A stretch of DNA of 64,000 nucleotides from Xenopus tropicalis (taxonomy: Eukaryota > Chordata > Amphibia > Anura > Pipidae). A model generated the notes under the pieces. That model worked only from the letters and a program-made list of their open reading frames with translations, was not told the origin of the DNA and did not search any database. A program made the position numbers and the translations under genes. This document shows, piece by piece, positions 17,858 to 29,090 of this stretch. Where the stretch lies: contig NC_030678.2 of the NCBI RefSeq assembly GCF_000004195.4, positions 81,876,904 to 81,940,903 on the forward strand, read 5' to 3'. Within the stretch, counting starts at the first letter, position 1; every line of letters begins with the position of its first letter.

Positions 17858-20567
17858 ACTAGACCAGTAAATGCTGCTTACTGTTATGCTGGTATGCTAG
17901 AAACATTGCACACTTTGCACCTGTATCATGTTACCATCAACATGAAGCACACTAAAAAAATGCTTTAGCTTTTTAGCAGCTTTAAATGTGCCAGGAGGTG
18001 ATGTCTGGCAATAGCTTGGTCCTCACCAAAGTGTTATTATTGTATCACTATAAGCAGGCCATGCAGAGCCTTGACATAGTAATTGACATAGTTGGCACAA
18101 ATGCTGTTTCTGGAACAAGGCAGGGGAATGTTAGTTCTAATGTTGGATAATGTAAAAAAGGCACACTATTAGCTACAGGTCTAGAAACCAATTGCAATAA
18201 ATCAGCAGGTAGCATTTATTGGTCAGCTGTTTGAAAACAGACAACTGACTGGTTGCTGAGGGTTTAAAGCACTGTAGCAAACATTTTGCCTTTCATCACA
18301 TAACGCCTGTATGTCCCTTTACACGGAGTGGCAGGGCATGGGGACAAAGCACACTTGGCAAAAGTACAAACTGCATTTATTAGAGCATTTAATTATGCTT
18401 TTAAAAGAGGACCTTTCCTTATACTCTTTTATCTAAAGTCAGAGTGAAGCCTAAAGCATCCACCACCTTCCCCTGAACAACAAACATATCTGCCAAAAAC
18501 AAAAGAAGGCACCATATTGTTTCCTTATGGAGGCAAATTTACTAGTTCCTTCTTAATTCATATTTAATAAGACAAACAAACATAAAAGCCACATATCCTG
18601 TTTTTATCACCCTCGTTTTTTTTTCTTGTGCATACGGGTATATCAGTTATACTTATCTCTCTTCTCAAACCCTGTTTTGTTTCTGTTCTACCTTCTTTAT
18701 TCTTTGCTATTTCTTTACCCTCTTCCCCCCTTCTGCATGTTTTTCCCTTGCGGCTCTGTAAGGTTTTGGCAGGGGATGAAGTTCCCAGGTAAGCTTGATG
18801 TCACTGGCAAGAGCACACCTGGGAAAAGCCAAGGGAACATGCTCTCCCTGAGGCCAGACTCACTTTCCTGGCCTCCGATCTTTCAGTAACATTTTGACAA
18901 GTGCATGTGAAATGACTCTGCCCAGGGGCTGCTTTTTTAACATTTCTTTTTATTAATCGACTTGTCTATCTGAAAAGCATTTCATGTTTGCTCTGAATGA
19001 CCCTTTCTCTTACCTTCTCTCGAAATTTTGTTCTCACACCTCAGGCAAGACTTAACCCTCCTGCCTCCTAGCTGCTCTACAACTTGCTCAGTTCCGCATT
19101 GCTCTTCTCTAAAGTGTGATCCTTCCTCTATCTTTATTTCTTTCCTTTCTTCTCTACACACTGTCATTCATTGACATTATCTTTTATTATAATATATGTG
19201 TGGGTGTGTGTGTGTCTGCCACATATAAAAAGATAAAGTCCAGGTGACTTTTTATAGGGAGAAGCATTGTCTCTAGAGGCATAGATGACTAGATTCTCCA
19301 GACGCAGTAAGAAATTGAGGGGAGCAAAACTGAAAACTCTAGGCATGGTGGGGTTGGGGGCTAATTCAGTAAATATGCGTGGCTTGGATAACAAACTATC
19401 CTAAGGGCTTAAAATAAGAATTAAGCATGCTATGAGCAGACTAACTGGACCAACTGTCTCTTTTTTGCCATGTTCAAGGTTTATTGACTGTGCAGCCCCT
19501 AGAGAATAAGGGCGCAGCATGTACTGACTATTGGACTACTGCTTGAGTACAAATAGCTGGTTTTCTAGCATGTTTTTGAAGAATAAAGAGCATATGTGTT
19601 AATTGATGCAGAGATGATTAGTTTTATTACAACTAAACAAGGGCCATAGGGTGAAATTGGTGTAGGTTATGTTAGCACCTGATATGCATAAATTATTTTA
19701 ATAAACATAACACTTGAAGTAAACAGATTGTGGCACCCAGTTCAATCACTTGCACAAGCAGCATACTCACTGTCACTTTATGGAGCCGTACCCCTGGAGG
19801 CCCTACCATCTCTGTTTGCTGATGGTTTGGTAGCACTGTAGATAAGCACCAACCCTATTTACAACAACAAATTTTTTTGTTTATAACCTATTTATAATAT
19901 AGTCCAATATGTATAGTGTAATTTTATTATGTAAGTACTCTCCTAAGGATTGCCTTATGTATATAATCACTTCCTGTCTCAGGAGACCCAGATAGAATAT
20001 CTGGTGAAGAAATAACGAATAATGAAGATGATTATAAAAGCCTAATAGGAATTCTCAGCAAAGGTATTAGTTAATTACAGGTATGGATGCTCAGGGAAAT
20101 CCAAGCTCTTCTAATGAAAACAAGAACATAAAGAATACCTGTTTATGGAAAGCTTGGCTTGTCTCTCCAATTTGTCCCCATGACTACTTACTGTCAGGCC
20201 CTCCAGCCAAAGGAGGGATATTTAGCCCTATAACATTAATTTACAGGTGACAAGGTCCTGCTTCAGCTATTTATCTCCCTGTGATGTTCAGCAGGCCTGA
20301 CGGAGTTAACACTATGTCACACCCTGTGGCCCCAAGCCACTCCATTATAAATGAGCTCAAATCAAAAGGGAAAATTGAAATCTATCACAGACTCTCTTCC
20401 CTAAAGGCCCAAACTAGGTCTAGGGAGCAATATCATTCACTAGTACTGCAGTCTGACACCTTTCCAATCATAATGTAAGCTAGGATATTAACCAATAAAT
20501 GGCCATGCTGTATGTCTACACTGATGTTACCAAGTTCATCCCAGGGAACATCCTGGATTTAACCGTA

Positions 20568-20570
<3 letters not shown>
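17858..20570. other. Intergenic, no gene seen
   Basis: No exon recognised. There is a short GT run near 19195-19216. 18770-18900 and 20200-20480 are complex, non-repetitive stretches that could be regulatory, but nothing in the sequence proves it. Confidence 0.45.

Positions 20571-20619
<49 letters not shown>
20571..20619. repeat. (AT)n microsatellite
   Basis: 49 bp of uninterrupted alternating AT. The open frames made of Tyr-Ile repeats on both strands here are artefacts. Confidence 0.97.
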
Positions 20620-20622
<3 letters not shown>

Positions 20623-21021
20623 CATATCTATATTTTGGTATTTCCTTTATATACAGAATTAATGGTGTTTTTGTGTTAAAAAACGGAGCTACAAAGTATT
20701 TCAGAGAGAACAGGTGTATCAAAATTCTTTACACACACACCCCACACATGCTTCTAACAGGAGAATAAATAAAACATCTTTTGCCAAATCTGTATATCTG
20801 TAAATGATCCTTTTGGCAACTGTTGCTGGGCTGCAACTCTCAGCATCCCCTCTTACAGTCTTTGTCTGAGAATGATTTGTGATAGTTCAATGACAGCTTA
20901 AGCCTGCAGGTTGGAATGGGCTAATGTCTATGAAGATTCTCATTCATCCAGGTCATGATATACAGTATCTAGTAGAATTAAGTCTAAAACAACTGGACTT
21001 TTCTGAGTTTTTCTTGAAAAC

Positions 21022-21052
21022 GTTTCACCACTCATCCGAGTGGCTTCTTCAG
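21022..21052 (-). ncRNA. Hammerhead-ribozyme-like motif, left Penelope arm
   Basis: On the minus strand the order is CTGAAGA, a stem GCCACTC/GAGTGGT with loop GGAT, then GAAAC. CUGANGA and GAAA flanking stem II is the hammerhead core, and such motifs are established in Penelope-like terminal repeats. One extra A lies between CTGAAGA and the stem, so activity is uncertain. Confidence 0.55.
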
Positions 21053-21321
21053 TTCAAATGACTGGTAGGGAATTCCCCGGTATTTAAACTCTTGATGGTA
21101 GTAGAGTCACAGACATCCAATCACAATGGTTCCATTGAACTTGTTCAGTTAGGTGTTAGCTGAAACTGACAGGTGTAAGAAGGTATGATCCAATCACAAT
21201 GGTACCAAGATTCTCATTGATGAAGGTGTTAATCCTTCAAAGTACATGACTGGAAGTGTGAACTGTTGTGAAACTGCCGGGGTAAGGATGTCAACGCGCC
21301 ATTGTATGTTGGTGACAAGCG

Positions 21322-22041
21322 GTGTCTCAGGCCCCCTCCTCTGTTCGGGCTGAAACTGTGGCATCCAATGCAGAGGCCAAGGAGAAAGAATATAAACATC
21401 TAAAAGGAGCTCTGAAAACTTGTGGGTACCCAGACTGGGCCTTCATCAAAACCAAATCAAAGACCAACAGAAAGACCAGACCTACAAACAGAAGGGAGGA
21501 ACACAGCAGGCGAAACAACATAGTCATTCCATATGTTGCTGGAACATCAGAAAAACTTAGGAGAATTTTCAACAAACATCGCATTCCTGTGTTTTTCAAA
21601 CCCAGCAACACCCTGAGACAGAAGCTGGTGCACCCGAAAGACCCAACACCCAAGCACATGAAAAGTAATGTGGTCTATGCTGTCCAGTGTAGTGAAGAGT
21701 GCTCAGACTTATACATTGGGGAGACAAAACAACCTCTCTGTAAGAGAATGGCCCAACATAGGCGGGCAAACTCCTCAGGACAAGACTCAGCGGTCTATCT
21801 ACACCTCAAAGAAAAAGGTCACTCTTTTGAGGACAGTAACGTGCATATTTTGGACCGAGAGGACAGATGGTTTGAAAGAGGTGTGAAAGAGGCCATTTAT
21901 GCCAGCCTGGAAAAACCATCCCTGAACAGAGGAGGGGGCCTGAGACACCGCTTGTCACCAACATACAATGGCGCGTTGACATCCTTACCCCGGCAGTTTC
22001 ACAACAGTTCACACTTCCAGTCATGTACTTTGAAGGATTAA
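21322..22041 (+). CDS. GIY-YIG endonuclease part of Penelope-like protein (partial)
   Basis: 239-residue open frame. Residues 1-8 come from the inverted left arm and are not native. From about residue 10 it is the tail of a Penelope-like polyprotein: the linker KGALKTCGYPDWAFIKT and IVIPYVAGTSEKLRRIF, then the GIY-YIG nuclease. VVY (117-119) stands for GIY and YIG is at 131-133, followed by Arg142 as the likely catalytic Arg and Glu190 as a candidate metal ligand. C123, C127, H161 and H167 fit the zinc-binding set described for Penelope endonucleases. In a full element this domain nicks target DNA for primed reverse transcription. No stops interrupt it. With the reverse transcriptase and native start lost, it is a partial gene and expression is doubtful. 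Confidence 0.88.
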   Translation: MSQAPSSVRAETVASNAEAKEKEYKHLKGALKTCGYPDWAFIKTKSKTNRKTRPTNRREEHSRRNNIVIPYVAGTSEKLRRIFNKHRIPVFFKPSNTLRQKLVHPKDPTPKHMKSNVVYAVQCSEECSDLYIGETKQPLCKRMAQHRRANSSGQDSAVYLHLKEKGHSFEDSNVHILDREDRWFERGVKEAIYASLEKPSLNRGGGLRHRLSPTYNGALTSLPRQFHNSSHFQSCTLKD

Positions 22042-22217
22042 CACCTTCATCAATGAGAATCTTGGTACCATTGTGATTGGATCATACCTTCTTACACCTG
22101 TCAGTTTCAGCTAACACCTAACTGAACAAGTTCAATGGAACCATTGTGATTGGATGTCTGTGACTCTACTACCATCAAGAGTTTAAATACCGGGGAATTC
22201 CCTACCAGTCATTTGAA

Positions 22218-22248
22218 CTGAAGAAGCCACTCGGATGAGTGGTGAAAC
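22218..22248 (+). ncRNA. Hammerhead-ribozyme-like motif, right Penelope arm
   Basis: Mirror copy of the motif in the left arm, here on the plus strand: CTGAAGA, 7-bp stem with GGAT loop, GAAAC. It lies downstream of the endonuclease frame in the sense orientation, as expected for a terminal ribozyme. Confidence 0.55.
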
Positions 22249-23597
22249 GTTTTCAAGAAAAACTCAGAAAAGTCCAATGGGCTAATATAAATCTGTATAA
22301 TGTTTCTCCCTAAATTTCAGGAAGAATATAATTAAGTTCAGACATAGAATAGTATAAAGAGGAAAAAATAAATGTACTGACCTCAATCCACTGACAATAA
22401 TTGCTTTAATATAATTTTTTACTCAGTGAACAGTGTTGGGCAGGAATGCAAGGGGCCCAGCAGAAAACTTTAGCCCATAGCCCCTACAAACTATTTTTTC
22501 TCCTCTTCTTACTCTCTTTCTTGTCATTGTCTCTTTTCTTTAAATAGTGTAACCTATCTTTCCTCTTTCCTTCTGCTCATATACAGAAATAGTTAGGTCA
22601 TCAAACAGACCACATGGTTTGGAGTGGGGGGCTCACTAACACTGGGTCCCACCAGGGTTTTCCTAGTGGCCAGATAGACACATTGAGTAAGGCATAAGAC
22701 ATTTAGAAGAACATTTCTTCCAGCCACTCGTGAGTACGAGCCCTTAAATTCCAAACCGGTGATTGCTTGCAGCTCCCTTCCGTTCACCCCTCTGATTAGC
22801 CTTGAAAATATAAAAAAGCAACTTTGAGAAAGTGCATGAGAAAAAAAAATGGTGTAGTATGTTTAACTAATTATAACATCACAAAAGTGTAAATGGCTGT
22901 AAACATTACACTATATTTTTGTATGGCCTGTTAAAGGATGTGGGGCAAAGGCACAGAAAGGACCTGCACCCACCCACCCTACTGCTGCAAACACACTGTC
23001 CAATTCATTCGCTAATGTGAGATGAAGAACACCCCAAAAATGTTTTTGCAGAGGAGCCCAGGAAAGTGAAGCCATCCTACTGAAAGCACACTCTGTATTA
23101 ATAATAGTATTAAGCTCATGTTAAATGCCTTTTGCATTTTCATTTTTGTGTCCTCTTCAGAAAGTAATCATAACCACAAATAACAACCCTCCTCAGAAGA
23201 TCAAAGCCACAGGCAGATAGAGTCAAGCAATGCTTCCTCCAAAGGCGCTATATACAAAACTGCCACTAGGTGGAAATATGGTACTGTAATTTAGCTCTCA
23301 GGCAGAAGAACAGCTACTACTTGAGGTTGTTCAGAAAAAATAGTTAAAAATGAAATATTTAATAAAATATCAAAAGAAACACTGTTTTTTTTAAATGTGT
23401 AAATTATTGTCTTCACTTTTTAAAATTATAATGTTAAACATTGACACTTGTGACTTTATATATAATTGTACTTCTTAATTAGATATGAAATGACAATCTT
23501 ACTGACAGGAGGAAGAGCAAAGTTATGGGACTTGGGATATAAACCCAAAACACAATTTTCCTAATGAAAAAGATTTTAATAAAGCAATCTTCCAATT

Positions 23598-23706
23598 TAC
23601 AAGCATTCCAGAATGCTGGGGACCTGGGGTTTTCTGGATAATGTAATTTGGATCACTATACCTTAAGTCTGCTAAAAATCATTTAAACATGAAATAAACC
23701 AAATAG
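23598..23706. repeat. MITE fragment (same family as 765 and 41029)
   Basis: Contains CATTCCAGAATGCTGGGGAC, TTTTCTGGATAATG and CTTAAGTCTGCTAAAAATCA, which recall the terminal part of the TACAGGTATGGGATCC family. Confidence 0.45.
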
Positions 23707-24307
23707 AATAAATATCTCGTCTGTACTCTTGATCTACTTATAAAAAAAAAAAAATTGGCAGCAACAACAATATATGTAACTGAGGGGGATAATAATTACA
23801 AGGCAGAGAAAGGAGGTTAATAGTCAAACATTGGCTTTGGTTATTCTCAGGGCCGTTTAAATAAATGGGAAAAAGGGGCAATTGCCCAGGGCCCACCATC
23901 AGACTCTCATCTGCTATAACTTTTGACTGAAGCATCCCCCAAAAATTGCAGACGCCTCATTTTAATCAGCTGAAAGAGGTCAACATAATCATGTGTTATT
24001 TTCTATTAAAACAAATGCACCTAAAATATATAATTTTAATAAAAAGTTGGTATTTGTGATTACAGTTTATATTTTCCCACCACATTTAGTACAGACTGGA
24101 ATGCCTGGACCTCATGTCTATTTCAGTAAGCACAGACATTTTTTTGTTTTTCCTGCCTTATTACTCGAATTCTCATGCTGGAGGGTGTCCCTATAATAAA
24201 TTCATTGGAACAGTTGTGGGGGCCCACCAATGAGATCTTTGCCATGGGCACACTGGTACCTTAAAGAGACTCTTTCTATTTTGAACAGACAGCTTTATTT
24301 ATTTGTA

Positions 24308-24308
<1 letters not shown>

Positions 24309-24338
<30 letters not shown>

Positions 24339-24344
24339 ATAATA
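24309..24344. repeat. (TTA)n microsatellite
   Basis: About 36 bp of TAT/ATT trinucleotide repeats with a short ATA/AGA tail. Confidence 0.95.
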
Positions 24345-25536
24345 AGAAGAAGAATATCAAATTCATTTATATGAATTGCAGCTACTATATCAATACATCT
24401 GCCAAGGTTAAGTAAAATATAATCATATTATCAAATACAATTAAATATCTTATCCAGTGGCAGTTTAATAAAATACACATTTGGATCAATGTTGGATCAA
24501 TAAATAAGATTAAAAAAGACATTAGAATCCCACTGTGTTACTCAGTCATAAAATAAGATGCAAAACACGGGTCTGCCATTTTAATTCTTGGTTCTTTTAT
24601 TTTAAACATCAGTGGTTTTATCTGCCACACATATCATAGCCAGTGCTACAATATATTTGATTTGATTATTTTTGTAAGAGGAGCTATTGTCTTTAAATGG
24701 CAGTACTAATCACTTTATTCTGAAATATATTTCTAAGATATATTCAGTTGCTTTACTACACTGAAGTATTTAATGTTCATTATCAACTCATTAGCAAATT
24801 TCACAGCATAATATTATAACAATCAGGTGTATTACAATAACTTTGCAAATGAGTTGCAGACCTGAATGTATGACAGTGGCAGTGCTATGTTATATATTCA
24901 TATACAGGTAAACAAACTTCTTAACAAATTACCTCTAACTTCCCAGGGGTTACTACCCTCTGACAGTGATGGAAAGTAGCTGATGACCCATATGGTTTAG
25001 GAGTGCACAGATATGCTCAGCACTTCCATTTTGTGTCAATGACCTGGAATGAGACAAGGGGTTTTGATATGGCACATACTGTAATGCAGACAAATATTGA
25101 TGCATCTACCATTGTAAATAAATACAAATATACAGATAAATAAATATATTGCAATGACCCATGTTGGTGTGTTTTACAAGGAATGTATATGAAAATATAA
25201 TTAGTGTAATATTTTTATTTATTTCTTTTTAAATAACCTGATCACCTTGACCGTTTGGTTAAATTGACCAACTCTCTTAACTGAAAAGGGATACAAAATC
25301 CAGCCGACACAACATATTTTTGTAAATTAGAAAGGATCCTTATATGGCTGGACTGTAAAGATGGGCAAAGGTTATTTTTTTCCCACAGTGAAACTATACC
25401 TCTGAACATAATATTACATTATAAACAAGAATATAGGTTACACCATTCATTGCCAGAAAATCTTGCATTAGGGCCTTGTGGCTTCGTTAACTGCATGCTC
25501 TAATAGACCGTAACATGTTCACCACGAGACTCAATT

Positions 25537-25605
25537 AATGAAAGGTGACGTCACAGTGATAAATAAACCGCTGTGACGTCCACTTATCAGGGGCAGCCTT
25601 TCATT
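25537..25605. promoter_or_regulatory. Inverted repeat with two CRE-type sites
   Basis: A full CRE palindrome TGACGTCA (25546-25553) and a second TGACGTCC (25574-25581) face each other. They lie within a larger imperfect inverted repeat: AATGAAAGG at 25537 and CCTTTCATT at 25597, CACAG and CTGTG inside. CREs bind CREB/ATF factors. No transcription unit is visible nearby, so this could be a distal element or the remnant of a palindromic repeat. Confidence 0.4.
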
Positions 25606-28164
25606 CTAGTTTTGGTGGGATAATTCCAATGTTAGCATTGAGATGAGCTCATGGACATCACATGCTCTTGAGCCAGATCCCTGGAGGGGTCAAGCCACTG
25701 AGTAACACAGAGCTCTCTGATACAAACATCATCACATCACTGTCTGAAGCATAACTAAATAATTTATTGAGCATAGACAAATGTAAAAAAATGGACAATG
25801 GTGCGGGTTGGTGGAACTGAAATGAAATATGTACTGCTTGTTACTTGTGCCGTAGATGCCCTCTTGCTGCAATTTTATATATATGAATATTAAGGTATAA
25901 AATGCATAGATGAAACAATTCCCTATCACAGAGAAAACAAAGGATGGGTGCTTGGAGAGTAGAAGATCAGGCCTTCATTCATAGCGTTTCCCCAGGGGTC
26001 CAGGAAGTCTAGTAAACCACAGTGATGGTGAACAGCTGGTGTTGCAGCAGTTAAAAACTACAACAACCAGAATTCCACAGCAGCTGACATGTAATGGCTG
26101 ATTTACAAACATAGGTACTAAATTGCCAGTAGTAACCATCCTTATCTTTGCATTCTTTTTTGTATTCCATTACGGACAAAGCCTAAATAGCATTGCCCCC
26201 ACTGATGTGAGAATGCAACCTCTAGGCCGTGTCCTCTTCCTGTAACAGATTGTAAGTGGGCTGTGGGATGTGATAAAGAAGCTTATGATCTGCTAGCTTG
26301 AGACAATAACACTGAAAAAGCAAGGAGAACTAATGGTAGAGGAAGATGGTAAAGGAAGAAAACAAATGATTACACAATTAGTTCATAATGCAGCCAAGTA
26401 GACCTCAGTACATCTATATACACCGCAATATGGCTCACAAACAATTTTATCTGCCATTACTAGTCATAGTGGACAGTATGGCATAATCTGGCAAGCACTT
26501 ATTAAAATTGGTGCTTTGTTATAAAAGGCACCTGTACAACTGGTATTAAACTTGATGCTCCAATGCCCCTTCAGACCAGTTTATCTAAAAGTAGGAAAAT
26601 ATCAATAAATGACCCACACTAATCTTTTTTTGCCAGGGGTACTTATCCCTTTAATTATAGAAAAGGACCAAATTGGCAGAAAAAAACACTTTATTCTACC
26701 TCATATTTCCCACATCTATTATTATTTGTGTTTATGTTTTGGATTGCCTGACAGCGGGAAACTGCAAGGTCAACATTGCTTAGATCTGCATTGAAATCTG
26801 CTCACCTCCGAGGTGAAAAGGCCCCAGGGTCTGGCAGAGAGAAACAGTCTGGGAGAACTCCCCACCTTGTTAGGGGCAGCTGCTGTCACTCACTCACAGA
26901 CAAGGGGCTTTAGGGCAAATACTTGTATTGTTAGAGCAGAGCTTGGGAGAAGGAGAATGAAATGTGAGCACAGCAGCTTTAGTGGACTCTGTATTACCTA
27001 GTAAGGAGACAGTACAGTCATTGTTAGCTACAAATAGGTGCAAATATAATAGATATATGTAATGCCAATTTAATAAAGGGAAACTCTCGCTGCGTAGCAC
27101 TTTGCATTGACATTGTTTTGCACTGCAATTATCACACAGAATTAGTACATCACTGTGCTTAAGGGCACTAATTGCATATAGCTTTGTATGTATTTGTAAT
27201 TTAACATTCCTTTTAATAGTGAAATAAAGAAAAAAATACATTTAACATAGCACTGCCTGGATTTTTTAAAAAGATCTACATACTATATATTTTTAAAATA
27301 TGTTGTATACCAATTGTATTTACAGTTTATGGCTTATTTACCAAATTAACCCAAATTCCACCCCTTAGTGCCCACACACAAAGCATCTGTACCCATTTCC
27401 GATGTGTAAGATGTGTGTCTTGGCACTGCTGCCTTGTTCAACCTGAATGACATCCAAGATAGGAGTGTGCCAGAGGATGCCCTTGTTGCATGCAGTGCAA
27501 GGAAGTGCTGCGAGCTCTGCATACAAATAAACAGATGCAGCTCTTTTCACAGGAACAATCTGGGAAAATTATTGCATTCTGATATGTTTTACAAATAAAA
27601 TATACAACTTCTTTGCATCTCTTTTATGTTTGCATACCTTTTCCATTGCTTATGGTACAATGATGAGGTATTTATTTACAAAGTATTTGGTATAGCATAG
27701 TAGCTTCATTTTCTATTACTTGTTCAAAGCACATGACAATTGCCTTTGTATAAGATTAGTGATGTTCACTCACTCTTCTATAACCTAACTGAAGATTTTA
27801 TGGGGGGCAAATAATAAAGGTGAGGTCATTAATAAGCGTCATAGAAATGCCTTGTAGGGCCTCCAGTAGAACAGTATTGTCTCAGAGGCTCTCCTGCTTT
27901 CAATTTAGTGGAAGTAAAGTGTCTCAATTGTAGCTGCCTTAACTGTAGCTGCCTTGCCCCATCTCTCCTTACTACTCATCATTTTGTTGATCAGCTAGGG
28001 TGGAAAATTTTAATCGGGCTTCTTTGAAGGTGCCCAAACATCGGCAGTAGGTTAATGCTGAATTGTCAGATAAGGGTAGAATTCTATTTAAACATTTAAG
28101 AGATATTTACCAATTTTCTCATTTTTATTCCTTAGTTTTACTTCTACTGCTATTTCCCCCTTAT

Positions 28165-28335
28165 GGGCTCTGGCACACGGGGGAGATTAGTCGCCCGCGA
28201 TTAACTCCCTTACATGTTCGCCGGTGGAATGGCAGGGGTAGGCAACTCGGGGAGATTAGTCGCCCGCGAACAGGGAGTTAATCGCGATTAACTCCCTGTT
28301 CGCGGGCGACTAATCTCCCCCGTGTGCCAGAGCCC
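28165..28335. mobile_element. Palindromic MITE
   Basis: 171 bp with ends GGGCTCTGGCACACGGGGGA and TCCCCCGTGTGCCAGAGCCC, almost perfect inverted repeats with GATTAGTCGCCCGCGA arms inside. The core motif GGGGAGATTAGTCGCC is shared with the MITE at 10547, so the two families are related. Flanking TAT/TAA is an imperfect 3-bp duplication. Confidence 0.75.
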
Positions 28336-28433
28336 TAAACCTTTCTACCTTGCTGCTTCTTACATTTGGGATGCCATCCTTGACTTCATCCAGAGAGATT
28401 CGTCCCTCCTTACATTGCAGTGTCAACCACTGT

Positions 28434-28881
28434 TAGGGATGTAGCGAACATCGGCAAAAATGTTCGCGGACCCGTTCGCGGACTTTCGGCAAAACTCGCG
28501 AATATTCGCGAACTTTGCAAACCCCATAGACTTCAATGGGAAGGCGAACTTTAAAACCTAGAAAAGCCATTTCTGGCCAGAAAACTGATTTTAAAGTTGT
28601 TTAAAGGGTGCCACGACCTGGACAGTGGCATGCAGGAGGGGGATCAAGCTAAAATTTCTCTGAAAAATACTTTGTAAAAAAAACCGCCAAAAAAAACCGC
28701 CAAAAAAAAAACCGCCAAAAAATAACGAAAAAAAAAAAAAGCCAAAAAAAAAAATGCCAAAAAATAACGAAAGAAAAAAAAAAAAAACCGCCAAAAAATA
28801 ACGCCAAAAAAAACGCGGCGAACCCAAAATGGCGAACGTCGCGCAAATTAGTTCGCCGGCGAACAGTTCGCTACATCTCTA
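28434..28881. mobile_element. Non-autonomous hAT element
   Basis: 448 bp. Ends TAGGGATGTAGCGAAC and GTTCGCTACATCTCTA, flanked by 8-bp ACCACTGT / ACCACTGC (28426-28433, 28882-28889, one mismatch). The interior has TTCGCG-rich inverted stretches and an A-rich tract of CCGCCAAAAAA-like units (28676-28815) that yields meaningless Phe-rich open frames on the minus strand. Confidence 0.88.
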
Positions 28882-28939
28882 ACCACTGCAACCTGCAGGA
28901 CTTAATACCCTCCTATTTGTGTCTGAAAGTTACCCTACC

Positions 28940-29090
28940 ACTTAGATTGTAAGCTTTATGGGGCAGGGAGCTCCATGCCCTTTAACACTTAGCTCTTAAT
29001 CTTTGTATTTATTATTGTAATGACCCCCTGTTTGTTCTATTCATTTATTGTTCTGCTGCTTACATAAGTAGTGCTACATAAATAAAAATG
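28940..29090 (+). repeat. 3' tail of a non-LTR retroposon family
   Basis: AGATTGTAAGCTTTATGGGG followed by GGCAGGGAGCTCC, then AAGTAGTGCTACATAAATAA and a microsatellite-like tail. This is the layout of a widespread Xenopus 3'-tail repeat. Related pieces are at 43605-43720 and, on the minus strand, 47211-47421. Confidence 0.5.

Larger units (their letters stand above)
20926..22275 (+). mobile_element. Penelope-like retroelement, 5'-truncated, inverted arms
   Basis: 1350 bp flanked by a perfect 11-bp duplication AATGGGCTAAT (20915-20925 and 22276-22286). Arms 20995-21346 and 21924-22275 are 352 bp each, inverted, and I found no mismatch between them. The 577-bp centre plus the right arm encode the C-terminal endonuclease part of a Penelope-like protein. 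The reverse transcriptase is missing. An extra 69 bp (20926-20994) lies outside the left arm. Inverted and truncated terminal copies are usual for Penelope-like elements. Identical arms and an intact duplication imply a recent insertion. Confidence 0.92.
22287..28160. other. Intergenic, no gene seen
   Basis: No exon recognised. Contains a MITE fragment (23598-23706), a (TTA)n run, and the paired CRE site at 25.5 kb. 26730-27000 is complex, non-repetitive sequence with short open frames that resemble no family known to me. Confidence 0.45.

Noticed and set aside
20499..20768. Open frame with a Tyr-Ile repeat
   Set aside because: It is the (AT)n microsatellite translated; the same pattern appears on the other strand.
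21322..21345. Start Met of the 239-residue frame as the native start of the endonuclease
   Set aside because: These 24 bases belong to the inverted left arm. The native protein would begin in the lost upstream reverse-transcriptase part.
23849..24260. Possible hAT starting CAGGGCCGTTTAAATAAATG
   Set aside because: The opposite end and a target duplication were not found.
28591..28846. Phe-rich minus-strand open frames resembling membrane segments
   Set aside because: Translation of the A-rich tract inside the 28434-28881 hAT. No signal of coding selection.
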